Below the pieces are notes generated by a model, which saw only the letters and a list, made by a program, of their open reading frames with translations, was not told the DNA's origin and did not search any database. From contig CAMZMU010000034.1 of the NCBI GenBank assembly GCA_947311845.1, positions 93,528,141 to 93,592,140 of the forward strand: 64,000 bases of DNA, written 5' to 3'. This document shows, in pieces, positions 46,757 to 58,691 of this stretch; the stretch's first letter is position 1, and each line of letters starts with the position of its first letter. The position numbers were made by a program, and so were the translations under genes. Source of the stretch: Poa pratensis. Its lineage: Eukaryota; Streptophyta; Magnoliopsida; Poales; Poaceae.

Positions 46757-47014
46757 CAGGGAATCCGTCCTTACCGCTGAGTCGGAGGTGGTGTAGGCGG
46801 GGAGCTACCGGCGGCCCATGCGGTTGTGCGACTAGGCGGCGGGGGCGTGGGTCAGGAGGGGCGGCGTAGAGGGGAATAGGCGGCGCCGGAGATGGGCAAG
46901 AACCTGGACGCGGCGGTGGAGTGGTGGCGCGGGGGGGTAGCAGGCGGCGGAGGAGGGCCGCGGAGTGGGCCGGAGAGGTGGAGCGGCGGCGTTGTGGGCG
47001 GAGAACATAGCCGC
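46757..47014 (-). promoter_or_regulatory. GC-rich leader, probable 5' UTR/promoter of F-box copy 4
   Basis: On the minus strand this is a C-rich leader followed by a donor-like GCG|GTAAGG at about 46774-46769. It would lead by a roughly 0.6 kb 5' UTR intron to the coding exon at 46089. The proline-rich ORF here is typical of untranslated C-rich leaders, and I do not call it a protein. Confidence 0.4.
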
Positions 47015-47335
47015 ACCTGCCCTTTTTTGAAAATATACATTTTAAAGACGATTTCAAATGTCTACAAATTCTAAAATAAAATTTTACTTATAAATTTCCG
47101 CAAAATATGCTTGTGGAGCAAATTTTTGCGAAAAATAAGTTTTTATTCTAGCTCCATAATAAGACAAATTCCGATGCTAGAATCTTTTTTTTCAACACAC
47201 ATACCAAATAAAAAGTCTTTTTTCCGTGAACTGCATGCACATAAAATGTGGGTATGTACACCTGTAATTATATTGTATGAACTTTTTAAACATTCAGAGG
47301 TATTATCTTCAAAAACGGGGCAGATGCCCCATGTA
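47015..47335. mobile_element. Foldback MITE-like element next to the copy 4 leader
   Basis: The left end CTGCCCTTTTTTGAAAATAT and right end TATCTTCAAAAACGGGGCAG are inverted. Inner arms TTTTATTCTAGCTCCATAAT and ATGCTAGAATC also pair. The right end has the small palindrome GGGGCAGATGCCCC, as in the other foldback elements. No target duplication was defined. Confidence 0.65.
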
Positions 47336-47339
47336 TCTT

Positions 47340-47530
47340 TAACTGTCGACTCCCCAATCAGGCCGGCAATCAGGTCGGGTATGGCCGGGTCGACCTATTT
47401 CAGACCCATGCCCGAATAATAAATGGGCGAGGTCTCTGCCCACGACCCTGCCCATGGGTCAGATAAAAGACCCATGCCCGTACCGGACGGGTCACCCGAC
47501 CCGACGGGTCGCCCATCGGGTCTGCAGGCA
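47340..47530. repeat. GGGTC/GACCC-rich island
   Basis: Many copies of GGGTC, GACCC and CCCATG occur within 190 bases (for example GACGGGTCACCCGACCCGAC). Such clusters occur in subterminal regions of hAT-type transposons, but no matching end or 8-bp duplication was found. Confidence 0.5.
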
Positions 47531-48430
47531 GCACATCAAAATATAATATTTCAGCATTTCAAAACTGCATGTTTTAAGTGTACAAATGCATGAGTACATC
47601 AAAATGATCAAATCCAGTACATCAAATAGTCAAATTCAGTCCCCAATTTAATTTTTGTGCGAATATTCAGGAATCGAACCCATTGAAAAACGGCCTGACG
47701 TGCATAACAACCCATGGTGTCTACACGGGTAATGTTTCGCCAAATCTGGCCCTTTGACAAACTAAAGTCAGATCTTGCTTCTGGCCAAAACTATTTCCAA
47801 ATATGGACCCTGATCTTGGTTCGGTGCCTTATACGGGGTGTAATGTTTTTTTTATGATGTACCCCTGTGGCATACATTACTTGTATTTATAATAGTAAGA
47901 ATACATAATTGACACATATATGTAACAAAAGGCTAGGAAGATACAAGCAGTTGAACTGCTGCATACCGCTCTCGTCGCAACTAGTAATCACCCACTTCTT
48001 GGTGCTGAAGAAATCATTAGCCATGCGGCGGTCACGAGCAGCGATAACCACCAGTTCCGTGAGGCTGGATCTAACCTGATAAAAAAATTGGCCGGAGGAG
48101 CCCTTCGAGCCTCTTCAACGCTAGATCCAGGGCGAACGTCATCCCACCCTTCATCATGTGCCTGAATCTGGGGGGAGATTTTCACAGGACAGGACAGCCT
48201 ATATATTAATTTATACCCTCCCATAAAATCCCATGAAGAGTAATGGAGACTTGGATGGCCAATGACCGCATGCAAATGCATGAGGAAGTTCTAATAAAAA
48301 TTTGTTGGCTTTCATGCAATTAATTAATTTTGTTCTCTTTTATGCTACTTTTTCTCTCTCACCCAGGTACCCAAATCACCAAAAAAAAATCAAGCTAATA
48401 GTCTCTTTTTATCCAACAGGTTCAGTCATA
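47531..48430. other. Intergenic DNA, no gene seen
   Basis: A minus-strand ORF at 47988-48281 is without a recognised domain. Confidence 0.4.
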
Positions 48431-48552
48431 CTCCCTCCACCACATATTAGTTGTATATGACATCCAATAGGTATATGTCCAATTGGTGTTTCTTGTATAA
48501 ACTCAGTCAAACTATTTTGACTTTCTAAAATGCTGGTCTAGGACAAAGGGAG
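48431..48552. mobile_element. Degenerate Stowaway MITE
   Basis: The start is CTCCCTCCACCACATATTAG and the end is TAGGACAAAGGGAG, both next to TA. The inner arms are poorly paired. Confidence 0.75.
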
Positions 48553-51080
48553 TACACTGCAACCAGCGGAATTCGAATTCAGTTTGTAGTGCATCATATT
48601 TGTAAATATGGACCTATTTGCAGCATAACCAAAAACAATTACCATGCACAAGTCTGCATCAGACGTCCGATGCTAGAATGTGCTAATTTCATGGCTTATG
48701 GAACATCCCAAAAAAAATCCTATTTTGGAATGTAAAGAAAAATCATTATTTAATACCTATTCTTGGTTTTTTCCTACACTTTATTCAATTTTCAGAGAGT
48801 ATTAAAAAATTGAGGATCTATTAAAATTTCCGTAACCTTGTTTGAACATTATGTAAGACTGTATTATTACGACCATCCAAAACTATAGATCTTGGGTGGA
48901 AAACTTTTGTACAAATCCAAAATAATTTATCTTCCATGTTGTTTTACTGCATTTGAATTTTGGACCTTCATTGAATTTTTTAGTGCAAATTCAATTATTA
49001 AACGATAGGTATAAAGTGACTTTCCCCAAGATCTATAGTTTTGGAAGTACTCCTCTATGCATACCTTGACCAAATGGATGAGAATTATCTATATATACAA
49101 CGAATCTCTATGCCATATATGGAAGTACTCCTCTATGCATAATATAGTGCACACTGGTTACCACGAATCTCAAACTTCATAAACCTTGACCAAGTTTGTT
49201 TAAAATTATCTATATATACAATACCAAATGGATGAGAATTTACTTCATGATATACATTAGGTACTCTAGATGTCAATCAATTTTTCTATAAACTTCGCTA
49301 AAGTTTACATAGTTTGACTTGGAAAAAAACCAAAGATGCGCTACATTTTGCGGTAGAGGTAGTATAATTGTTTTTGTAAGTGTTAAATTGAAGTTCAAGG
49401 AATTTATTTGACTCAAAAATCATTTTTAGGATTGGTTATAGCTTAAAGGGACTTTAAAAATAAAAAATATTTAATAAAGTACATTTGGGTGGAAACTATT
49501 TTCCTAGACCCATAATAAGTTGTTTGATTTAACGCCATGTTTTGGAATTTTAGAAAATGGTTTGGCATTTATAAGAGCTAAACCCATTTTCCAGAATTAT
49601 TTCTACATAGGAAAATGTAGTTAGAATATCTTTCCTATCTCCTTTCTATTTTCCAAAACAACAAACCAACCAAAACCATCGGATCTTGCTCCAAGTGTCC
49701 TTGTCATTTCGCCAAAGTTGAAAGGAATGAAGAGGACGGCTACATGGGAGGGGTGGGGGGGGGGGGGGTGAATAGACTACTATAAATTTTACTTTACTTT
49801 TATCAATTTAAGGATCACTCAAATTTTGATTATGTAGATCATGCAACTACATGAGCAACGATAAGGATATACAACCTAGCACATTAAGCTTGAGGCCCCA
49901 AGTTTCCCCTTAGAACAAGAATCCTTGAACTGGGACACGGTTTTTGTCATATCCGGATCACTCTCGATTACTCCTCGAGTCCAAACACAACCCTAACAAA
50001 TATTCATAACGAGAGCAATAATATGTGTCTACACATATCTCAAGATCCAACATAACAAAGGATTTAGGATTGTATAGAATATATACTCATATGCAAGAAT
50101 CCACCATCATAATTGCATTATGTTGCCATATGGTGATCTATAAACATCAAGGTACATGGTGATATGGAGATATATGATCAAGGTACGTACTACCACACCC
50201 ATGACCAAGAGAGTGGATTAGTCCCTACTCACAGAGGAGCACGACAGGGAGCCAATGGAAGCACTAGAGATGCCTCTAACAACAATTCTCGTGACAATCT
50301 CCCATCCACTGTCCTCGACGGTGGACTAGCTGCGAAAAATTACAAAAGGGTGTGTGTACGAAGTTTAGGTCAAGATGGTTCTTGGGGTGTATAGGAATTG
50401 AAGGTGGCGGTGCATCTGTATTCTGGAGGCGCCCATGCTCAAATTCGGCGCGCTTAGTGGAGAGCGGGCCTGCTCAGTTGCCTCCTGGTGTGGGCTTTCC
50501 ATCACCGATTAAAACTAACCCCTTTCTTGGACCTTTTCTATTTTGAAAATAAGACCCAAGGATGTCCTTAACCATAATGCCCACTCACTTTTTTTTCTAC
50601 TACATTTCTAGTCCATTGAGAAAACTTATTAGGAAAACCTTTCATTTGCAGCATCGAGAATGTATTATTTCAAGTTTGAATAAAATCCTTGACCTATTAT
50701 TTATATGTAATAGATCTATCATGGAGCATAACAACACTAACATGAAAAAAATACAAAATGGGGACATAAATGTGTAGAATTGCCTTACTATCAACACTAC
50801 TCTCGCAATTCTTGTTACTATTTAGGAGGATTATTGCAACTACAACACATATAAACTTTGCGATGAACAAGTGTCGAGTGCAGCACATATATAGGTCAGT
50901 TTTTTTCCTAGCAACAAGTGCCCTTCGTTTTTTCTGGTTTATTCAGCCTGCGACGCGCACGAGTCTTTTCTTCACGAGGCAGCACCATACTGTGGCCACT
51001 GCCTATACAGTGTACACTGTACAGTGCAACTTCACTCACACATCTACTCAGTGACTCAGTGTACCTTATTACGGAGTACA
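48553..51080. other. Repeat-rich intergenic DNA, no gene seen
   Basis: A block at 49040-49260 contains shuffled copies of GGAAGTACTCCTCTATGCAT, TTATCTATATATACAA and CCAAATGGATGAGAAT. A run of about 14 G follows GGGAGGGGTG near 49750, next to GTGAATAGACTAC, a combination I have seen in Triticeae LTR elements. No LTR pair was found. The ORFs at 50164-50546 match nothing I know. Confidence 0.45.
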
Positions 51081-51475
51081 TGTTACAACAAGTTTAGTCT
51101 AAGAGAGGAGTGGGCGCTCACGTCCACGATGACGTGGCTCTCTTCGACGAGGCTGCCGGCGGCATGAGGGCACCTGGCCTCGTACAGGTAAGCCGAACCA
51201 CGGGCATGATGTCCGCGTTCTGGGTCTTCATGGCCAGATCCTTGTCCGTCCAACAGGTCGGTGCCGAGATGGTGGTGCTGCTGCTGCACCACACCAGCGC
51301 AACATGAGTTCTTAATTTAGGCGATGGAAGGAGTCGCAAGAAGGATCCATGAACAGCAGATGGAAAGGTGAGTCCGATCAGAGTCCAACTTCTGAAGTCT
51401 GAACACGACCTTGACGTGCAGCTTGTCAAATCTTATGTTGGACTCAAGTCAATTAATTCGTGTCCGTGTCTTACA
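51081..51475. other. GC-rich patch of possible exon origin
   Basis: This 390-base patch is GC-rich against AT-rich surroundings. Minus-strand frames run through it (one reads HHHLGTDLLDGQGSGHEDPE, another ALVWCSSSTTISAPTCWTDK). I do not recognise a family. It may be a captured or decayed gene piece. Confidence 0.35.
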
Positions 51476-51489
51476 CCGGTTCGGATCGA

Positions 51490-51601
51490 ACTTGTTTACA
51501 TTACACTTTTATACATATATATTTTCTCTGGGGCATCCGGAAAGGTTAGCTCTGGGGCACCAATAATATTTACACTACACTTTTATACATATATATTTTC
51601 T
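51490..51601 (+). repeat. Tandem duplication of about 66 bp
   Basis: ACACTTTTATACATATATAT plus TTTC occurs twice, ending near 51532 and 51600. CTCTGGGGCA also occurs twice between them. Confidence 0.85.
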
Positions 51602-51639
51602 TAACCCTAAGACTAAAGTAATATTCTTTTGCCCTTGAC

Positions 51640-52105
51640 AGCACAAATTTCGAATATTAATTGTGACGCTCTTTGTTATACATTTTAACGCCCATCATTG
51701 AAAGATGTGCACACCATGCTAAATTTAAACAGTGGATAGTAGAAGAACTTTTTATATTGTGATTTAAACAAGGCACTCTATGTTATACATTTTAACTCAT
51801 ATCATTGAAAAATGTGCACAACATGCTAAATTTAAACCGTGTATTGTGTAAGAAGTTTTTTTTATACAATACCACTTTAAAGATCGGTAGGATTTAACAA
51901 AAAATAAATAATGTGATGTCATGTCTCAGAGATATATGTGTGTGTTTGTGTATTTTCTTATTATTTTTAATACCTAGGCAAATATTGGTAAAGGGTACGG
52001 TTTAACAAATATATCTTGATAGCAGTTTCTAGTATATGATTATGTATGCAAATATACTAGTACATAACACTTTTATGAGGAGCCTAGCATCTAATGGTGG
52101 GCATG
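51640..52105 (+). repeat. Dispersed repeat, copy B
   Basis: This is the second copy of the sequence at 41640-42015. The first part is itself partly duplicated: TTATACATTTTAAC plus CATCATTGAAA occurs near 51679 and again near 51783. Confidence 0.8.
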
Positions 52106-52234
52106 CTGCTTTAATGTTTGTCAAATGGGTTTAACATGTTTGTACCGGTTTAGTAATCTATTGGAGAACACTACAGTAAACCTGTAGATCCGTGACGTTT
52201 TATCTGCGACACAAATAATTCGTCACGAAAACAA

Positions 52235-52835
52235 TTCGGCCGGGCACCACTTCCTACATAAACAAAATCGAGAGGGCTTTCCTTTGGGCGGTTAAAGACA
52301 AAACTACTGGAATAGGTGGATCGGGAGACGGAGTGTCGCCCCAAAGAGCTTGGGGGCCTAGGGGTCCAAAACATCGAGAAGTTCTCGTGGGAGCTAAGAT
52401 TAAGGTGGCCACGGCTTGAATGGAAATACAAAAGCAAAATTTGGGCCCAAGGCAACCCTTGCACCTCGGATGACATGAGCTTATTCTATGCCGCCACCTC
52501 CATTACGGTCGGCGATGGGTCTTTTACCCCGTTTGGGACGCACATTGGCTAGATGGAAAAAAAAACCCAAGGACATTGGCCCGCTCATCTTCGCGACATC
52601 TAAATCCAAGAAATGGCGCCTCAAGAAAGCCATGGAGAATAACGCATGGATTGGGAAGATCACTATGGATGAGTCCTTCTCCTTTGACCATATCGCTCAA
52701 TTTGTGGACCTTATTCTCGTCATTGCCCCCTTTGTAAACGGGCTCCGGAATCAATCGACCTGCTTCTCGCCATTGCGCGACACCATGCACCTATGGGGAT
52801 TCATCAAGGATAGGGTTGGTCTTCACGATATTTAT
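52235..52835 (+). mobile_element. LINE reverse-transcriptase C-terminal fragment (+)
   Basis: The plus frames read INKIERAFLWAVKDK, then [20 protein letters not shown] plus [14 protein letters not shown], then [11 protein letters not shown]. After a frameshift they read KKPKDIGPLIFATSKSKKWR. This is the stretch after the RT thumb in plant LINE ORF2. At least two frameshifts show it is dead. It ends in an (ATTT)n run at about 52828-52850, which may be its 3' tail. Confidence 0.88.
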
Positions 52836-52859
52836 TTATTTATTTATTTTTAAGGCTTT

Positions 52860-53543
52860 TCAATTAACCATCGGCAGTTTACAGTCATCAGCAACAAAGG
52901 GACTGATACGGTTCGGCACAGTGTCAAACCAAGTACCATCAGTTCCCTCTATCCTATTACACTTAGCGAGCTCATGCGCAACCTGATTACATTCTCTTCT
53001 AACCAGAGACAAATCGAATAAAAAACCTTCCTCATTAAACTTTCTAATCTCTCTGTAAATGAAGCAAAGCTTGGATAAATTCTTGTCCGTAGCGTTGACA
53101 GCAGAACTCACCGCTGCACAGTCCGTCTCAACTTCGTCAGGCCAGATACCCCAGTTTCGGCAAATCTGAAGTCCCATTAGCAGGGCTCTTGCTTCCGCTT
53201 CTTCAGCATCATCACACTCCGGTAGCCGATGCGCCGCCGAGCAAATCACCTTCGCCTTATGATCTCTCAACACCATGCCCATGGATGCTAAATTTGATTC
53301 CTGTAGGAAAGCAGCATCAATATTCATTTTAAATTTACCTGGCTTAGGAGCAACCCATCTCAATGGAATCCCCATGTTTATAAAGGCCTGAGGATTGCCA
53401 TCCTGAGTGGCCTGGGTTTCTTTCTCTTTTCTGCCATTGCTGGGAGCAGTACTGTTCAGTGCATCCATATAGTTTGTGATAAAAACAGCCGAGGCTTCAA
53501 TGGTACATTTACCGTCTTCATGGATAATGTTATTTCGCAGATG
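52860..53543 (-). mobile_element. LINE RNase H-like domain (-), downstream half of a split LINE
   Basis: The minus-strand ORF of 202 residues (53468-52860) contains WVAPKPGKFKMNIDAAF, GMVLRDHKAKVICSA, EAEARALLMGLQICRNWG, VETDCAAVSSAVN and VRRECNQVAHELAK. This is the plant RVT_3 RNase H fold, with D of NIDAAF, E of EAEARA and D of VETDC as catalytic candidates. The frame begins where the LTR element is inserted. Its upstream half, a zf-RVT region on the minus strand, lies at 63551-64000. Confidence 0.85.
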
Positions 53544-53548
53544 CCATG

Positions 53549-55149
53549 TGATGCGTGTTAAGTTACACGTTCGTTGGGAACCCCAAGAGGAAGATATGAT
53601 GAGTGCAGCAGCAAGTTTTCTCTCAGTAAGAAACCAAGGTTTAATCGAACCAGTAGGAAGTCAAGGGTCTTCTGAAGGTTGTTGGTGGCTGAATGTGGCA
53701 CGGCGCAACACCAGGGAATCAGCAGCAACGTGGAACCTACACACAAGACAATCAAACTACTTTGCCCCAACGAAACAATGAGGTTGTCAATCTCACCGGC
53801 TTGCTGAAAACAAAGGATTAAAAGTGTGGTGTGGAAGATGATGTTTGCTTGCAGAGAATTAAAGAGAACAATGATTGCAGTTGGTTGTATTTCAGATGTA
53901 AAAGAATGGACCGGGGTCCACAGTTCACTAGTGGTGTCTCTCCATAATAAAATACTAACATGCTGGGTAAACAAATTACAGCTGGGCAATTGACAAAATA
54001 GAGAGTGCATAACAATGCATATACAAGTCATGATGATCACTATGAGATTTACTTGGGCATTACGACAAAGTACACAGACCGCTATCCAGCATGCATCTGT
54101 GCCTAAATAGTCCACCTTCAGGTTAGCATCCGCACCCTTCCAGTATTAAGTTGCAAGCAACAGACAATTTCATTAAGTATGGTGCATAATGTAAACAATA
54201 CAAATATCGTTAGACAAAGCATTGCTGTTTTACCCTAGTAGCAACAGCACATCCACAACCTTAGAACTTTCTGTCACTGTCCCAGATTAAATGGAGGTAT
54301 GAACCCACTATCTAGCATAAATACTTCCTCTTGGAGTTACAAGCATAAACTTGGCCAAAGCCTACACTAGCAACGGAGAGCATGCAAGATCATAAACAAC
54401 ATAGGCATGATAAATCAATAATCAACTTGACATAGTATTCAATATTTATCGGATCCCAGCAAACACAACATGTAGCATTACAATAAGATGATCTTGATCA
54501 TGATAGGCAGCTCACAAGATCTAAACATGATGGCACAAGAGGAGAAGACAACCATCTAGCTACTGCTATGGACCCATAGTCCAGGGGTGGACTACTCACA
54601 CATCACTCCGGAGGAAGGCATGGCGATGTAGAGCCCTCCGGTGATGATTCCCCTCTCCGGCAGGGTGCCGGGAAGAGCTTCAGAACCCTCCCGAGCTAAG
54701 GTTGACGACGGCGGCGGCTCTGGAACTTTTCGTGGATGGAGTCTCGGGTGTTTAGGGTTTTCCCGAGAAAGGCAATTTATAGGCGAAGGGGCGATGTCGG
54801 TGGAGGCCCGAGGGCTCCTCACCACGTGGCGGCGCGCCAGGGGTGGGACCCGCGCCACCACATGGTGAGGGCGCCTCGGTGCCCCCCTTCGTCTCTCCTT
54901 CGGACTCCGTGTACGTGACAGAAAAATAGGACCTTGGCTTTTTGTTTCGTCCAATTCCGAGAATATTTCCAGAACAGCTTTTCTGGAATCAAAAACAGCA
55001 GAAAACAGGAACTGGCACTGTGGCATCTTGTTAATAGGTTAGTCCCAGAAAATGTATAAAAATGCTATAAAGTGTGAATAAAACATGTAGCAATTGACAT
55101 AATATAAGCATGGAACATAAGAAATTATAGATACGTTGGAGACGTATCA
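53549..55149 (-). repeat. 3' LTR of the outer element
   Basis: It starts TGATACGTCTCCAACGTATC at 55149 (minus) and ends at 53549 with ...GCATCA. The sequence resembles the LTRs of the inner element throughout (for example AGAGGGGAATCATCACCGGA and TGACAGAAAGTTCTAAGGTT), with many substitutions. ORFs called within it are not genes. Confidence 0.85.
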
Positions 55150-55338
55150 AGCATCCCCAAGCTTAGACTTTTCCATAGCATTAGCAATAATGGTGTTCAA
55201 GGAATTCATGCTAATAACATTACTACCACTATTATGCAGACAAACTTCCATCGGTTTCTTAATTTTCTCTTCAAAAGCATCATGTCCTAATTCAATATAA
55301 AGTTCATAAAGATCTCTAATTTTGTTGTTGTTTTCCAT
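55147..55338 (-). CDS. Residual 63-residue ORF in outer element interior
   Basis: The short acidic/asparagine-rich ORF begins MENNNKIRDLYELYIEL and ends in the polypurine-type sequence (EKSKLGDA) at the LTR edge. It is probably the remnant of a longer interior ORF joined to the 3' end by deletion. No known domain; possibly not expressed. Confidence 0.4.
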   Translation of the reverse strand: MENNNKIRDLYELYIELGHDAFEEKIKKPMEVCLHNSGSNVISMNSLNTIIANAMEKSKLGDA

Positions 55339-55449
55339 TAAGCCTAACTTGTGAAAATAAAAACAAGAAACAAAAAGAAATAATTGCAGAATCTAAAAGG
55401 AGATACCTTCCAACACTTACCTCCCCGGCAATGGCGCCAGGAAATAGCT

Positions 55450-56223
55450 TGATGTCTTGATGTCTACGCACGCTTCTATTCTTGTAGACAGTGTTGGGAC
55501 TCCAAGTGCAGAGGTTTGCAGAACAGCAGCAAGTTTCCCTTAAGTGAATCACCCAAGGTTTATCGAACTCAGGGAGGTATAGGTCAAAGATATCCCTCTC
55601 AAGCAACCCTGCAATTAAGATACAAGAAGTCTCTTGTGTCCCCAACACACTAATACACTTGTCAGATGTATAGGTGCACTAGTTCGGCGAAGAGATAGTG
55701 AAATACAAGTAATATGGATGATTATAAGTAGTAATTGCAATCTGAAATAAAAATGGCAGCAAGCAAACATGTAGCAGAACTTGTCGTAAACGGTGTTTCA
55801 ATGCTTAAAAACAAGGCCTAGGGATCATACTTTCACTAGTGGTATCTCTCAACATTTTAGCACAACTGAACGCAAGTAAGTGCTACTCGGGATTATTCTC
55901 CTTCTTGGTGAAACAAGAGTACTATGCGTAGGGCTACAAAAGCACACCTCAAAGTCTGAGTAAACAAACACCACAATTCCACAAAGAATAAGCCATGATA
56001 ATATCTAAATTATTTATAGAGTCACACACAAGTACCCACACTGTCACCTTGATACCGTGTTGTCACAATGACTCCGGAAACTAGATAAAATCATTTGAGT
56101 AGCATAAACATTACATATGAATTCAGCGATACTAGCAATGCTCATGATCACATAAAGATCACACCATGGGAGAGAGAGGTAAACCACATAGCTACCGGTA
56201 GAGCCCTCAGCCTCGGGGGAGAA
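55450..56223 (-). repeat. 5' LTR of the outer element, downstream half
   Basis: It continues the LTR that begins at 63545 on the minus strand. The two halves are split by the inner element and share GAGAA (56219-56223 and 62966-62970). It ends GACATCA at 55450, followed by the primer site. The upstream half at 62971-63545 contains CGCCTATATAATCTTCC, a TATA-type promoter, and a C-rich leader. Confidence 0.85.
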
Positions 56224-57849
56224 TGATACGTCTCCAACGTATCCATAATTTCTGCTGTTCCATGCTTATATTATACCATTTGCTACATGTTTTATATACA
56301 CTTCGTATCACTTTTATGCATTTTCTGGGACTAACCTATTAACAAGATGCCACAGTGCCAGTTCCCTGTTTTCTGCTGTTTTTGGTTTCAGAAAGTTACT
56401 TCTGGAAATATTCTCGGAATTGCACGAAACAAAAGGCCAGGTCCCTATTTTTCCAGCACGTACACGGAGTCCGAAGGAGAGACGAAGGAGAGCCACGAGG
56501 TGGCCAAACCACCAGGTGGCGCGGCAGTGGGCCCAGCCGCGCCTGCAGGTGGTTTGGGCCCCTCGGGGGTCCGCCGACATCGCCCCTTCGCCTATTTATT
56601 CCCCGAGACGCGAAAACCCTAAAACACCGAGCCTTTCATCCAGAACATATTCGCTGCCGCCCCGTCGTCAACCCTAACTCGGGGGGTTCTGAAGCTCTTC
56701 CCGGCACCCTGCCGGAGAGGGGAATCATCACCGGAGGGCTCTACATCGCCATGCCCGCCTCCGGAGTGATGCGTGAGTAGTTCATCCTTGGACTATGGGT
56801 CCATAGCAGTAGCTAGATGGTTGTCTTCTCCACTTGTGCCATCATGTTTAGATCTTGTGAGCTGCCTATCATGATCAAGATCATCTTATTGTAATGCTAC
56901 ATGTTGTGTTTGCTGGGATCTGACTTATATTGATACCTATGTGGAGCTGAATATTATATTATCATGTCTATGTCATTTGTGATCTTGCATGCTCTCCGTT
57001 ACTTGTTGAAGCCTTGGCCACGTGAATACTTGTAACTCCAAGAGGGGGTATTTATGCATGATAGTTGGGTTCAACCTCTATTTAACCTGGGATAGTGACA
57101 GCAAGTTCTAAGGTTGTAGATGTGTTGTTGCCACTAGGGGTAAAACAGCAATGCTTTATTCAAGGATGAATGTATTGTTTACATTACGCACATTACTTAA
57201 TGCAATTGTCTGTTGCTTGCAACTTAATACTGGAAGGGGTACGGATGTTAACCGGAAAGTGGACTATTTAGGCATAGATGCATGCTGGATAGCGGTCTAT
57301 GTACTTTGTCGTAATGCCCAAATGAATCTCATAGTAGACACCACAGCTCACACATGCATGTTATATGCACTTATCAATTGTCAATTGCCCAGCTGTAATT
57401 TGTTTACCCAGCATGTTAGTTATCTTATTGGAGAGACACCACTAGTGAACTGTGGACCCCGGTCCATTCTTTTACATCTGAAATACAATCTACTGCAATC
57501 ATTGTTCTCTACTGTTTTATGCAAACAAACATCATTTCCATTCGATACGTTTAACCCTTTGTTTTCAGCAAGCCGGTGAGATTGACAACCTCACTGTTAA
57601 GTTGGGGCAAAGTAATTTGGTTGTGTTGTGCAGGTTCCACGTTGGCACCGGAATCCCTGGTGTTGCGCCGCACTACACTCCTTCACCAACACCTTCGAAG
57701 CAAACCTCGTTTTCCTACTGGTCGATTAAACCTTGGTTTCATACTGAGGGAAAACTTACTGCTGCACTCATCATACCTTCCTCTTGGGGTTCCCAACTGA
57801 CGTGTGACGTACAAGCATTGTTTCTGGCACTATTAACCTAGAGCCACCA
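56224..57849 (+). repeat. 5' LTR of inner element
   Basis: TGATACG... to ...GAGCCACCA. A TATA-like CTATTTATTCCCC lies near 56592, and GAAAACCCTAAAAC after it marks the transcribed leader. ORFs here are repeated exactly in the 3' LTR and are not genes. Confidence 0.93.
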
Positions 57850-57859
57850 ACACGTTTTC

Positions 57860-57877
57860 TGGCGCCGTTGCCGGGGA
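57860..57877 (+). other. Primer binding site of inner element
   Basis: TGGCGCCGTTGCCGGGGA starts 11 bases after the 5' LTR. The gap is longer than usual for this kind of site, but the same sequence stands in the same position in the outer element. Confidence 0.8.
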
Positions 57878-58082
57878 AAACAGAATTGCTTCTGCAAGGG
57901 GAGTCTCTCACACCCAATCTCTTTACTTTGTTATTTGTCTTGCTTAGTTTATTTTTATTTAGTCTTGTTTGCTCTCTTTATCAAAAACACAAAAAAATTA
58001 GTTACTTGCATCTAGTTTATTTTCTGTTTAGTTTTTATTATTTCATCATGCTCTCCCTAAGTACACTTTAAAAGAAATATCT

Positions 58083-58691
58083 GTGGGTAGTGGGTCTATC
58101 ATTGGAAGAGACAACATTGAAGAATTTTTTAGTCATGTTAGCAAGCTGAAAGATTTTGAAGATAGATCCTTGGTAGAACTTGCCCCTAATTATGAAATTG
58201 CTGCTGCCTCCTTAGTCCACATGCTTGAAGCTAGGTTTGTTAACCTTAACCCTATAATGCAGCATATGTTTCTTAGACTTCATGATATGGAAGAGGGGGA
58301 AAAGAAGGATTTTGTTTTAGAAACCCTTCTCAAAGAATTTGGAGATGTAGCTAGTGAAGCTAGAAAAGTTTTTATGCGATATAGGATGCTTGGTTATTAC
58401 ATTGATATCGCCAATATACTTGAAAAATTAGAGAAGGAAAGATCCAAGTACACTAAAGAAACTAGTTATGAAGGAGAGAATAAAATACCAATTCCTTTTA
58501 AGATTGCAGGAATGCATGAGGCACTAGAAAAGAACTTTAATTGGATTGTGCCTGAAAATTTATTTGATGAGGATAGTTTACCTAAAAGTAATGAAAGGGG
58601 AGTTTCTGAAACTTACATAGATAAAGTGCAATGCATCGTTGAGAAAACTTCTAAACTCTCCGTTGATGCTTCTTCTCTTGACAACACTTGA
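58083..58691 (+). CDS. Interior ORF of inner LTR element, unknown protein
   Basis: About 202 residues, starting at a GTG; no ATG precedes it in frame near the primer site. The sequence is rich in E, L and K (for example EEFFSHVSKLKDFEDRSLVE, KKDFVLETLLKEFGDVASEA) and looks helical. It has no zinc knuckle, protease or polymerase motif. Its place just after the primer site is that of gag, so it may be a structural or packaging protein or a decayed one. I do not recognise the family. Confidence 0.6.
   Translation: MGSGSIIGRDNIEEFFSHVSKLKDFEDRSLVELAPNYEIAAASLVHMLEARFVNLNPIMQHMFLRLHDMEEGEKKDFVLETLLKEFGDVASEARKVFMRYRMLGYYIDIANILEKLEKERSKYTKETSYEGENKIPIPFKIAGMHEALEKNFNWIVPENLFDEDSLPKSNERGVSETYIDKVQCIVEKTSKLSVDASSLDNT

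Noticed and set aside
46722..47074. Proline-rich minus-strand ORF and glycine-rich plus-strand ORF
   Set aside because: GC-rich leader of F-box copy 4; composition explains the open frames.
53476..53781. Plus-strand ORF across the LINE/LTR junction
   Set aside because: It crosses the insertion boundary and is a chance frame.
57151..57841. ORFs of 70-140 residues in the LTRs, repeated at 62268-62957 and, inverted, at 53558-54115
   Set aside because: They lie in LTR sequence, are repeated with the LTRs and have no known domain.
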